Assembly: GCA_002315155.1 (NCBI GenBank)
Contig: DCFY01000122.1
Span: forward strand, 10,255 to 20,088
Length of the DNA: 9,834 nucleotides
Origin: Megamonas sp. UBA1792
Lineage (GTDB): Bacteria; Bacillota_C; Negativicutes; Selenomonadales; Selenomonadaceae
Direction of reading: 5' to 3'
Shown here: piece by piece, positions 1-6,999 of the stretch
Position numbering within the stretch: position 1 is the stretch's first letter
Layout: each line of letters begins with the position of its first letter
Translations under genes and position numbers: made by a program
Notes under the pieces: generated by a model
The model's database searches: none
What the model was told of the DNA's origin: nothing
Seen by the model: only the letters and a program-made list of their open reading frames with translations

Positions 1-48
1 GTAGGATGCATTGTCTATTCGGTTTTGTTTATTAACAAACTGAAGTAG
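1..48 (+). CDS. C-terminal end of an upstream gene, probably lipoprotein signal peptidase (partial)
   Basis: The first frame is open from base 1 to a TAG at 46-48 and encodes VGCIVYSVLFINKLK. That is a short hydrophobic stretch ending in a basic tail, like the end of a last membrane segment. In many Firmicutes lspA (signal peptidase II) lies directly before rluD and ends with a membrane helix of this kind, so lspA is the best guess. Only 15 codons are visible and no catalytic residue is in view, so the identity rests on context. The rluD start lies 13 bases after the stop, which suggests co-transcription. Confidence 0.4.
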   Translation, partial: VGCIVYSVLFINKLK

Positions 49-61
49 GAATAGGAGTACT

Positions 62-973
62 ATGGAAAAAAAAGAGTTCAAGGTTGTAGAAGAAAATGAA
101 CGACTTGATGTTTTTTTAACGAAAAGAAAAATCAGCATATCAAGGGCACATGTACAAAAGCTTATTGCTGATGGGCAGGTTAAAGTTGACGGGAAGATTA
201 AAAAGGCAAACTATCGTCTTCGGGCGGGCGAGTACGTAGAAGTAGAGATTTTACCACCGAAGGTCGTAGATATTCTTGCGGAGAATATACCATTAGATGT
301 TCTTTATGAAGACGAACATATTATTGTTATAAATAAGGCGCGTGGCATGGTTGTACATCCGGCTACTGGTGTTTATAGTGGGACTCTGGTAAATGCCTTG
401 CTAGCTCATTGTAAGGACTTGTCAGGTATCAATGGAGAGATCCGACCGGGCATTGTTCATCGCCTAGATAAAGATACCTCTGGAGTTATGATAGCAGCTA
501 AAGATGATGTGTCACATCTTGATTTAGCGGAGCAGATCAAAAGCAAAACAGCACATCGCCAGTATTTGGCAATTGTCCATGGCAATATAAAAGAGGATGA
601 AGGTATTATACATGGTGATATTGGACGACATTTGACGGATCGAAAAAAGATGGCAATTGTCCAAGAAAATGGTAAACCGGCGACGACAAAATTTAAAGTG
701 ATTGAACGATTTGGTCAGTATACACTTGTGGAATGTACACTGCTTACGGGACGGACACATCAGATTCGTGTGCATATGACATATATAGGGCATCCGCTTG
801 TTGGGGATCCCAAATATGGAAAAATGAAGTCACCATTTAACATTTGTGGGCAGGCATTGCATTCGGAAAATCTTATCGTATATCATCCTATTACAAAAGA
901 AAAAATGTTTTTTTCGGCAGCTTTGCCGGAAGACATGGAGAAGATTTTGAGGACGTTGCGTAGACATAGATAG
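62..973 (+). CDS. rluD: Large-subunit rRNA pseudouridine synthase, RluD family
   Basis: This 303-residue protein belongs to the RluA/RluD pseudouridine synthase family, which isomerises uridines in 23S rRNA during large-subunit assembly in the cytoplasm. An S4 RNA-binding domain covers about residues 12-65. The catalytic domain follows, with the family signature HRLDKDTSG at 133-141, where Asp136 is the expected catalytic aspartate. The conserved GRTHQIRVH lies at 230-238 and GHPLVGDPKYG at 243-253. Length is normal for RluD (about 300). The ATG at 62 is preceded by AGGAG at 53-57 with a short 4-base spacer; an earlier AGTAGGA also lies nearby. pyrR starts 21 bases downstream with no terminator between, so the two are probably one transcript, as in many Firmicutes (B. 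subtilis ylyB-pyrR). The exact target uridines cannot be read from sequence; RluD sites in helix 69 are the usual expectation. Confidence 0.93.
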   Translation: MEKKEFKVVEENERLDVFLTKRKISISRAHVQKLIADGQVKVDGKIKKANYRLRAGEYVEVEILPPKVVDILAENIPLDVLYEDEHIIVINKARGMVVHPATGVYSGTLVNALLAHCKDLSGINGEIRPGIVHRLDKDTSGVMIAAKDDVSHLDLAEQIKSKTAHRQYLAIVHGNIKEDEGIIHGDIGRHLTDRKKMAIVQENGKPATTKFKVIERFGQYTLVECTLLTGRTHQIRVHMTYIGHPLVGDPKYGKMKSPFNICGQALHSENLIVYHPITKEKMFFSAALPEDMEKILRTLRRHR

Positions 974-988
974 TTGAGGGAGTGATAG

Positions 989-1546
<558 letters not shown>

Positions 1547-1567
1547 ACTGTAAAAACAAAGTTTTTC

Positions 1568-1596
1568 TTGCAAAATAGTGGGATTAATGATATAAA
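1568..1596 (+). promoter_or_regulatory. Putative promoter upstream of the P-II gene leader
   Basis: TTGCAA at 1568-1573 is followed after exactly 17 bases by TATAAA at 1591-1596, and a TG at 1588-1589 gives an extended -10. Transcription would begin near 1603. This is the only good promoter I see between pyrR and the P-II gene, and it lies before the hairpin at 1623-1666. A transcript from here would therefore meet a terminator before reaching the gene. Confidence 0.5.
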
Positions 1597-1618
1597 TGAT
1601 AATATAAAGTTTTGAGCG

Positions 1619-1673
1619 AAGAGGCTTAGTTGCAGTATACTTCCTGGAGGTGTGCTCAGCTAAGTCTTTTTTT
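1619..1673 (+). terminator. Strong intrinsic terminator or attenuator hairpin
   Basis: Bases 1623-1632 pair with 1657-1666 (10 bp, two G-U). After a single bulged C at 1633, 1634-1642 pair with 1648-1656 (9 bp, several G-U), closing a 5-base loop CCTGG at 1643-1647. Seven Ts follow at 1667-1673, which makes a classic rho-independent terminator. It could end the rluD-pyrR transcript. Because the likely promoter of the P-II gene lies upstream, it could also act as a leader attenuator. Bases 1619-1628 can alternatively pair with 1677-1686 (10 bp, two G-U), just past the T-tract. Confidence 0.8.
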
Positions 1674-1716
1674 GTTTAAGCTTTTTGGTTTAGATTATGT
1701 CTGAGGAGGTATTTAT

Positions 1717-2079
1717 ATGAGCGAGATCAAAAAAATTGAGGTTATGACACGAACAGAAAAATTGGAGGATTTGAAGCAAGCTTTAAGCGAGGTTCATGTT
1801 ACAGGAATGACAGTAAGCAATGTGTATGGTTGTGGATTGTCAAAAGGACATAAAGAAGTATACCGGGGAAAGCAGGTAGAGGTTAGCCTGCAACCAAAAA
1901 TAAAAATTGAGATTGTTGTCTGCGAAGTGCCGGTTGAAACAGTTATTGATGTTATTAAAAAAGTTTGTTGTACGGGCAATATAGGTGATGGTAAAATCTT
2001 TGTCTACGATGTAGAGGAGGCCGTAAAGATACGTACAGGTGAACGTGGCAGAGAAGCGATTATTGATAATCATGCATAA
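1717..2079 (+). CDS. P-II family nitrogen regulatory protein (GlnB/GlnK-like), lacking the uridylylation tyrosine
   Basis: This 120-residue protein has the whole P-II fold. P-II trimers sense ATP/ADP and 2-oxoglutarate and control ammonium transport and nitrogen assimilation by direct contact through the T-loop. Motifs seen are VTGMTVSNVYGCG (28-40), KGHKEVYRG (43-51), the strand LQPKIKIEIVV (58-68), the B-loop TGNIGDGKIFVYDVEEA (86-102) and the C-loop IRTGERGREAI (105-115). Aligned by eye to E. coli GlnB, the tyrosine uridylylated by GlnD (Tyr51) corresponds to Val54 here, while the other T-loop tyrosine (YRG, Tyr49) is kept. GlnD-type uridylylation at the usual place is therefore not expected. 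GGAGGT at 1705-1710 sits 6 bases before the ATG. No amtB or glnA is adjacent, so GlnB versus GlnK cannot be decided and I give no symbol. Confidence 0.92.
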   Translation: MSEIKKIEVMTRTEKLEDLKQALSEVHVTGMTVSNVYGCGLSKGHKEVYRGKQVEVSLQPKIKIEIVVCEVPVETVIDVIKKVCCTGNIGDGKIFVYDVEEAVKIRTGERGREAIIDNHA

Positions 2080-2123
2080 AAAATCCGGGCAAATTCACTT
2101 GAGTGAATTTGCCCGGATTTTTT
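2078..2123. terminator. Perfect bidirectional terminator between the convergent P-II gene and rqcH
   Basis: Bases 2078-2098 pair perfectly with 2103-2123 (21 bp, GC core CCGGGC/GCCCGG) around a TTGA loop. The arms end in A6 on the left and T6 on the right, so each strand reads as a hairpin followed by a U-tract. It serves the P-II gene on the plus strand and rqcH on the minus strand. The left arm uses the last two bases of the P-II TAA stop codon, and the right arm ends 2 bases from the rqcH stop codon. Confidence 0.95.
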
Positions 2124-2125
2124 AT

Positions 2126-3883
2126 TCAGTGTGGCAGCGTTTCAAGAAGCATTCGAATATCTTCTTCGTTTGGTGTTACATAAAGCGTTTTTTGATTTGT
2201 GAAAATTACGAATCCTGGTTTAGCACCTGCAGTTTTTTTTACATAATGGCAAAGTGTATAATCGACAGGAATTTTTGAGGATCCTTTTGCCTGACTGAAA
2301 TATGCGGCTAGATTTGCAGCATATAGCAGAGTATCGGTAGATGGAGTCCCAAAATCACAACGAAGAATGACATGTGAACCTGGAATATCTTTTGTGTGCA
2401 GCCATATGTCGGTACGCTGAGCTGTTTTGAATGTAAGTATATCGTTTTGACGATTGTTTTTACCAACTAAAATTGTTGTTCCATCTGGTGCTTTGAATTT
2501 AAAGGGGGACGAAGGGGTTTCAGCCATTTTTTTCTTTGCTTTTTCTTTGAGATAGCCCTGGGTAATGAGTTCGGTTTTTATATCGTTGATTTCAGCAAGT
2601 GTTGCAGAAATTTCAAGCGATGTTTCAATGCTTGTGAGATAGGAGATGGCAGCACGACATTCATTGATTTGTACAAGCAAGAGACTTTGGGCACGCTTGA
2701 ATTTATCGTATTTACGATAGTAGACCTGCATATTTTTGATGACAGAGATACGCGTATCAAGAGCAATTGTAAGTGATTCATTGTTTTCGCTATAAATATT
2801 GGAGACGGTTATTTCTTTATCTGCATGATCTTTAAACGTATATTGATAGGTCATGAGATTATCTGCTTTGATTTTGTAGTCTTCCGCTTTTTGTGCAGTT
2901 GCAAGTTCGTCGGTTAAAATATTTATCTTGTTTTTTGCCCGGGTAAGTTCATTGTGCACAATCTTTTTGAAACGATCTTTATCTGGAACGACATAGTTAC
3001 CAGCAAGCTGGACAGAATAGTCAAGCATTATGCTGACAGATGGAAAGGTTTGTGTAATCGCATTTTCTGGATTATGCAGAGCGAATGACGCCATAGCAAG
3101 AAGCTTCCGATGTGCATCCATAACTATAGTCGGATGGATATCGTTTGCAAGAAAAGATGTAATAATCTTTTGTAGTGCGTTTAAGAGAGCGGTACCATCT
3201 GCTTCTTTCAGGTCGGAAACAAGCATGTTGGCTGGAAGTCCAGCGGAAAAAGCAATTTCTTTTGCAGTGATAGGACCAAAGCCAAGACATGTATTTAAAA
3301 GCGCTTTAGAAAGTTTTAAATCGGGGTATTCTTTTATTATTGCTAAAATATTTTCAGGGGGTTCATCAAGTACATTACATTTATCTTGGTTTGGTGGTAA
3401 AACATAACTCAATCCTGGCAATACAAGACGTACACGGCTGCTGGTTGTGCCAACCTTACGTAATGAATCAATAATCATACCATCACATATAAGAATTATA
3501 TTACTATATTTCCCCATGAGTTCAATGATAAGTGTTTTTGTAAGAATAATACCACCCGTACTTAAGACATCAATATCGACAAGAATAATGCGATCTAGAG
3601 AATGCTGCCGTATCTCTGCAATGCGTCCACCTTCAATTTGTTTGCGAAGAACCATACAGAAAATTGGAGGTTCAGGAGGATTTTCTAAAGTTCGTTCATT
3701 GAGATTAATGACGGGATTTTGTGGGTTTATCGACATATGCAGAGAGTGATTTCTTCCTGGCTGGCGTATAGATAAAAGAACGGTTTGCTTATTCGGTTGC
3801 GATATCTTGTCGATACGCCCGCCAACTAATGCGTTATTAAGTTCTTTTACGAGCGGATACATTGAAAAGCCATCTAAACTCAT
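2126..3883 (-). CDS. rqcH: RqcH/NFACT-family ribosome quality control protein
   Basis: This 585-residue protein belongs to the NFACT family (RqcH in Bacillus; formerly annotated fibronectin-binding protein FbpA). RqcH binds 50S subunits carrying stalled nascent chains with peptidyl-tRNA and directs C-terminal alanine tailing, marking the chain for proteolysis. The NFACT-N domain opens with LDGFSMYPLVKELN (3-16) and holds FCMVLRKQIEGGRI (75-88). The Asp97-Arg98 pair in LDRII matches the DR motif required for alanine tailing in B. subtilis. ELMGKYSNIIL is at 121-131, a helix-hairpin-helix-like LGFGPITAKEI at 200-210, and charged coiled-coil-like segments at about 300-450. The C-terminal NFACT-R domain holds DIWLHTKDIPGSHVIL (492-507) and GAKPGFVIF (553-561). 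Length is normal. GAGGT lies about 7 bases before the ATG. It is transcribed alone, divergently from dapF. Confidence 0.93.
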   Translation of the reverse strand: MSLDGFSMYPLVKELNNALVGGRIDKISQPNKQTVLLSIRQPGRNHSLHMSINPQNPVINLNERTLENPPEPPIFCMVLRKQIEGGRIAEIRQHSLDRIILVDIDVLSTGGIILTKTLIIELMGKYSNIILICDGMIIDSLRKVGTTSSRVRLVLPGLSYVLPPNQDKCNVLDEPPENILAIIKEYPDLKLSKALLNTCLGFGPITAKEIAFSAGLPANMLVSDLKEADGTALLNALQKIITSFLANDIHPTIVMDAHRKLLAMASFALHNPENAITQTFPSVSIMLDYSVQLAGNYVVPDKDRFKKIVHNELTRAKNKINILTDELATAQKAEDYKIKADNLMTYQYTFKDHADKEITVSNIYSENNESLTIALDTRISVIKNMQVYYRKYDKFKRAQSLLLVQINECRAAISYLTSIETSLEISATLAEINDIKTELITQGYLKEKAKKKMAETPSSPFKFKAPDGTTILVGKNNRQNDILTFKTAQRTDIWLHTKDIPGSHVILRCDFGTPSTDTLLYAANLAAYFSQAKGSSKIPVDYTLCHYVKKTAGAKPGFVIFTNQKTLYVTPNEEDIRMLLETLPH

Positions 3884-3901
3884 ATTATTACCTCATTTTA
3901 T

Positions 3902-3916
3902 CTTTGTAATACAAAG
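3902..3916. repeat. Inverted repeat over the rqcH start site (possible operator)
   Basis: CTTTGTA and TACAAAG face each other around one central base, a 7-bp perfect palindrome. It overlaps the left end of the rqcH -10 box (3915-3920, minus strand) and the predicted transcription start near 3908. A repressor bound here would block rqcH. In the RNA the one-base centre would not allow a tight hairpin, which favours a protein-binding site over an RNA structure. In AT-rich DNA such a palindrome can also arise by chance. Confidence 0.4.
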
Positions 3917-3943
3917 TATAGCATCTCCATTTTGAATGGTCAA
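3915..3943 (-). promoter_or_regulatory. Promoter of rqcH
   Basis: Read on the minus strand, TTGACC (3938-3943) is followed after exactly 17 bases by TATACT (3915-3920), each one base from consensus. Transcription would start near 3908, giving a leader of about 25 bases that carries the GAGGT ribosome binding site. Confidence 0.75.
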
Positions 3944-3997
3944 ACGTAAGTAGAAGGGTAGAGGTTCGGTTAAAAATAAATGAATTTTGCTAAAATC

Positions 3998-4026
3998 TTG
4001 CATATAGTTCATGAAACAAGTACAAT
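3998..4026 (+). promoter_or_regulatory. Promoter of the dapF-coaBC operon
   Basis: TTGCAT (3998-4003) is followed after exactly 17 bases by TACAAT (4021-4026). Transcription would start near 4033, giving a leader of about 40 bases with GGAGGT at 4061-4066. The leader is too short for a lysine riboswitch and shows no hairpin, so no leader control is apparent. Confidence 0.65.
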
Positions 4027-4073
4027 AAAACTATATAGGAAAAAATAGGGGTATATAGATGGAGGTATTATAG

Positions 4074-4916
4074 ATGGATTTTGGATTTACAAAATGGCAG
4101 GGGTGTGGAAATGATTTTGTCATAGTAGATTGTTTTAAAGAGAAAATCGAAGCATATGATATATTAGCAAAAGAAGTGTGTGATCGTCATTATGGAATCG
4201 GAGCGGATGGTCTCATTCTTGTGCTGCCTTCGGATAAGGCAGCTTTTCAGATGCGCATCTTTAATACAGATGGTAGTGAAGCAGAAATGTGCGGAAATGG
4301 GATTCGCTGTTTTGCTCGCTATGTTTATGAAGCAGGGCTTACAAAAGAAAAGAAGTTTTCAATTGAAACTGGTGCGGGAATTTTGACACCGGAAATTATT
4401 TTATTAAAAGACAAGGTACAGATGATTCGTGTTGATATGGGAAAACCGATCCTTACAGCGGAGGATATTCCTTTGGTTGGTTTTGGAAAAGAAAGAGTCA
4501 TAGCAGAGCAGATTGAAGTTTTGGGTGAAACGTATAAGATGACATGTGTTTCTATGGGGAATCCGCATTGCGTTATTTTTGTTGATGACATTGCAAAGGT
4601 CAATCTTGAAAAGCTGGGACCTGTTTTTGAAACGCATAGTGCGTTTCCTCGTAAAGTAAATACGGAATTTGTTGAAGTAAAGGATCGTACACATATGCGA
4701 ATGCGTGTTTGGGAACGCGGTGCTGCAATCACACTTGCCTGTGGTACGGGATCTTGTGCGACACTGGTGGCAGCTGTTCTCAATGATAAAACTGAGCACA
4801 AGGCTGAAATCAGTTTGGATGGGGGTAAGCTTGTTGTTGAATGGGCCGAAAATGGCAGAATTTATATGACAGGTCCGGCGGAAAAAGTCTTTACAGGGAA
4901 ATACCGAAAAAAATAA
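4074..4916 (+). CDS. dapF: Diaminopimelate epimerase
   Basis: DapF converts LL-diaminopimelate to meso-diaminopimelate, the precursor of lysine and of meso-DAP peptidoglycan, by a PLP-independent two-cysteine mechanism. The 280-residue length is typical. Both catalytic cysteines are present: Cys73 in EMCGNGIRCFARYV (71-84) and Cys223 in ITLACGTGSCAT (219-230). Asn13 lies in WQGCGNDFVIVD (8-19), and MGNPHCVIF (161-169) and NTEFVEV (196-202) are also family motifs. The ATG at 4074 has GGAGGT 7 bases upstream. It is the first gene of the probable operon; yicC follows after 44 bases with no terminator. Finding dapF at the head of the yicC-remA-gmk-rpoZ-coaBC block, rather than with other dap genes, is a lineage-specific arrangement. 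Confidence 0.96.
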   Translation: MDFGFTKWQGCGNDFVIVDCFKEKIEAYDILAKEVCDRHYGIGADGLILVLPSDKAAFQMRIFNTDGSEAEMCGNGIRCFARYVYEAGLTKEKKFSIETGAGILTPEIILLKDKVQMIRVDMGKPILTAEDIPLVGFGKERVIAEQIEVLGETYKMTCVSMGNPHCVIFVDDIAKVNLEKLGPVFETHSAFPRKVNTEFVEVKDRTHMRMRVWERGAAITLACGTGSCATLVAAVLNDKTEHKAEISLDGGKLVVEWAENGRIYMTGPAEKVFTGKYRKK

Positions 4917-4960
4917 AAATCAAACAATAAATATGAATAGTACGAAAGGATGTTTTTTTT

Positions 4961-5839
4961 GTGTTGAAAAGCATGACCGGTTTCGGGATAGGTGATTATG
5001 ATACAGAAGAATATAAAATCCATATAGAGATGAAGTCTGTTAACCAGAGGTATTGTGATATAGAACTTCATATACCCAATAGTTTGAGTTCTATAGAAGA
5101 TGAAGCCCGTAAGATAATCAACAGGCAAGTCTTTCGTGGAAAACTTGATGTATATGTAAATTTTTCAGCGGAGAAAAGTAGTAAAAAGAAGATAAAGGTT
5201 GACAAAGGACTGGCAATCGCTTACCATAAAGCATTGAATGAAATGAGCGACCTTCTTCATTTGGCAAGACCGGATGATATTGGTGAAATTGCACAATATC
5301 CGGGAGTTTTGACTGTAGAAGAAGGGATTGGTATTGAGGGATATCGTGAGCCATTTTTACAGGCACTGTCTGCAGCACTTAATGAATTGATGAAAATGCG
5401 GCGGGCAGAAGGTGAATATATTTATGGCGATTTGCAGATGCGCGTTGATAAGCTTGTTAGCTATATTGAAAAGATTGATAAATTTGCCCCGCAAATTGTT
5501 GAGAACTACCGTCAACGCTTACAAAAGGCGATAGATGATGTACTTGATAAGAAGAATATCGATGAACTGCGAATTATTCAGGAAACAGCAATCTATGCGG
5601 ACAAGGTGAATTTTACGGAAGAAATTGTACGTTTACAAAGCCATTTTAAGCAGTTTAAAAAAATGATTGAAAGCGATGAGCCAGCTGTTGGGCGTAAACT
5701 GGACTTTCTTGTACAGGAAATGAATAGAGAAACGAATACGATTGCATCAAAAGCAAATTGTGCAGAGGTTGCACAACTTGTTGTTGATGTAAAGGGTGAA
5801 ATTGAAAAAATTAGAGAACAGCTTCAAAATATAGAATAA
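4961..5839 (+). CDS. yicC: YicC-family endoribonuclease (YloC in Bacillus)
   Basis: This 292-residue protein is a full YicC/YloC family member. The family has recently been characterised as endoribonucleases; E. coli YicC is linked to decay of the small RNA RyhB. The N-terminal domain carries SMTGFG (4-9), [17 protein letters not shown] (23-39) and a glutamate-rich centre. The C-terminal domain carries [10 protein letters not shown] (220-229) and [20 protein letters not shown] (244-263), the most conserved block. The start is a GTG at 4961, chosen because the family begins with the MxKSMTGFG pattern. AAAGGA at 4945-4950 is the ribosome binding site, separated from the start by a run of eight Ts at 4953-4960. 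It precedes remA and gmk, the standard Firmicutes order. Confidence 0.93.
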   Translation: MLKSMTGFGIGDYDTEEYKIHIEMKSVNQRYCDIELHIPNSLSSIEDEARKIINRQVFRGKLDVYVNFSAEKSSKKKIKVDKGLAIAYHKALNEMSDLLHLARPDDIGEIAQYPGVLTVEEGIGIEGYREPFLQALSAALNELMKMRRAEGEYIYGDLQMRVDKLVSYIEKIDKFAPQIVENYRQRLQKAIDDVLDKKNIDELRIIQETAIYADKVNFTEEIVRLQSHFKQFKKMIESDEPAVGRKLDFLVQEMNRETNTIASKANCAEVAQLVVDVKGEIEKIREQLQNIE

Positions 5840-5867
5840 GAGATATGGTATGGAAAGAGGTTCTTTT

Positions 5868-6146
5868 ATGGATATTAAGCTTATAAATATTGGTTTTGGA
5901 AATATTGTATCGGCAAATAGAATTATTTCTATTGTGAGTCCGGAATCTGCACCTATTAAACGAATTATTCAAGAGGCACGTGATCGTGGGATGCTTATTG
6001 ATGCGACTTATGGAAGGCGTACACGAGCGGTTATTATTGCAGATAGTGGTCATGTAATATTATCCGCGGTTCAGCCGGAAACTGTTGCACATCGCGTAAT
6101 TGATACAGATGACACAGATTTGAAGCTAAAGGAAGAAGAAAAATGA
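5868..6146 (+). CDS. remA: RemA, DNA-binding regulator (DUF370 family)
   Basis: This 92-residue protein is very close to B. subtilis RemA as I remember it. RemA forms ring-like oligomers that bind and bend DNA, activating biofilm matrix and osmoprotection genes. The block [13 protein letters not shown] (6-18) and the stretch [20 protein letters not shown] (24-43) through [10 protein letters not shown] (46-55) are conserved. The arginines implicated in DNA binding in Bacillus (Arg18, Arg50, Arg51) are all present, and [11 protein letters not shown] is kept. I place the start at 5868 rather than the in-frame ATG at 5850: AGAGG at 5856-5860 sits 7 bases before it, and the family begins M-x-I-K-x-I-N-I-G. 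The stop overlaps the gmk start by ATGA. In organisms without the Bacillus matrix operons its targets are unknown; its constant place beside gmk suggests a broader role. Confidence 0.94.
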   Translation: MDIKLINIGFGNIVSANRIISIVSPESAPIKRIIQEARDRGMLIDATYGRRTRAVIIADSGHVILSAVQPETVAHRVIDTDDTDLKLKEEEK

Positions 6147-6760
6147 TCGATAAAGGGAATCTAATTGTTATATCAGGACCATCAGGTACAGGTAAAGGAA
6201 CTGTATGTAAACAGCTTTTAGCAGAAAAGAAAGAAATTGCTTATTCGGTTTCAGCTACGACGCGAAAACCGCGTGAGGGTGAAGTTGATGGTATCAATTA
6301 CTATTTTTTGGCAAAAAATGATTTTGAAAAAATGATTCAGGCACAGGAACTGTTGGAATGGGCGGAAGTCTATGGTAATTATTATGGAACACCATTAAAA
6401 AAGATCAAGGAAAAACTGGCTGAAGGGAAAGATGTTTTACTTGAGATCGATACACAAGGTGCAATGAACGTTAAAAAGAAGTTTCCTAAAGGTGTTTATA
6501 TCTATATCGTTCCGCCATCATTGACAGAACTTAGCCGACGCATACGTGGACGTGGAACAGATAGTCAAGAAAGTATTATGAAACGCTTGGAAGCTGCTTC
6601 TGCTGAAATCAAAATTGGCAAGAATTATGAATATGTTGTTGTAAATGATACTGTAGCAAGTGCTGTAAGACAAATTGCAGCGATTGTTATAGCAGAGCAT
6701 TGTAAAACAGAAAGAAATCTTAAGCTTTTACGAGAATTAGAACAAGAAAAAGGAGAATGA
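6143..6760 (+). CDS. gmk: Guanylate kinase
   Basis: Gmk phosphorylates GMP to GDP with ATP and is essential for GTP and dGTP supply; it is also a known target of (p)ppGpp in Firmicutes. The 205 residues match the family length. The P-loop GPSGTGKGT is at 12-20. The GMP-binding segment [19 protein letters not shown] is at 37-55, followed by [13 protein letters not shown] (72-84), EIDTQGA (101-107) and the lid arginines in [10 protein letters not shown] (132-141). The start codon overlaps the remA stop (ATGA), and AAAGGAAG at 6128-6135 serves as ribosome binding site, so translation is probably coupled. Confidence 0.97.
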   Translation: MIDKGNLIVISGPSGTGKGTVCKQLLAEKKEIAYSVSATTRKPREGEVDGINYYFLAKNDFEKMIQAQELLEWAEVYGNYYGTPLKKIKEKLAEGKDVLLEIDTQGAMNVKKKFPKGVYIYIVPPSLTELSRRIRGRGTDSQESIMKRLEAASAEIKIGKNYEYVVVNDTVASAVRQIAAIVIAEHCKTERNLKLLRELEQEKGE

Positions 6761-6765
6761 TACTA

Positions 6766-6978
6766 ATGGATATGGTAAATCCGTCAATGGATACCTTATT
6801 AAAAAAAGTAGATAGTAAATATACGCTTGTGGTATTAGCGGCAAAGCGTGCACGCCAGCTTTTGGATGGTGCAGAAGTTAAAGTAAACATTAAGTCAACG
6901 AAAAATGTAACAAATGCTTTGGAAGAAGTTGCTGAGGGTAAGATTTGTTATGAACGTATGAAGAACAGCATAAAATAA
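6766..6978 (+). CDS. rpoZ: RNA polymerase omega subunit
   Basis: Omega binds the beta' subunit and helps core RNA polymerase assemble. The 70-residue protein has the expected MVNPSMDTLLKKVDSKYTLV start, then AAKRARQL, the most conserved omega motif, and a helical C-terminus (ALEEVAEGKI). I chose the ATG at 6766 because AGGAG at 6751-6755 lies 10 bases upstream. The in-frame ATG at 6757, which overlaps the gmk stop as ATGA, has that site only 1 base away. A third ATG at 6772 would give a protein starting like Bacillus omega but is 16 bases from the site. It sits between gmk and coaBC, as in most Firmicutes. Confidence 0.93.
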   Translation: MDMVNPSMDTLLKKVDSKYTLVVLAAKRARQLLDGAEVKVNIKSTKNVTNALEEVAEGKICYERMKNSIK

Positions 6979-6999
6979 GTATTGGTCTGGTGATAAAAA

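Noticed and set aside
1552..1566. Small hairpin AAAAAC-AAA-GTTTTT just after pyrR as a terminator
   Set aside because: The 6-bp stem is almost all A-T with a three-base loop and no proper T-tract beyond the arm, so it is too weak; the hairpin at 1623-1666 is the credible terminator.
1616..1630. A GAGGCT word before the hairpin resembling the core of a PyrR-binding loop
   Set aside because: The rest of the binding-loop consensus (the UCC side and surrounding stem) is missing.
2233..2240. Run of eight Ts (A8 in the rqcH mRNA) as a possible frameshift site
   Set aside because: It encodes the Val-Lys-Lys-Thr part of a conserved NFACT-R block in the correct frame, and the gene is intact on both sides.
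4325..4801. A 158-codon open frame on the minus strand within dapF
   Set aside because: It is a shadow of dapF; dapF has both catalytic cysteines and full family length, while the reverse frame shows no recognisable motif or ribosome binding site.
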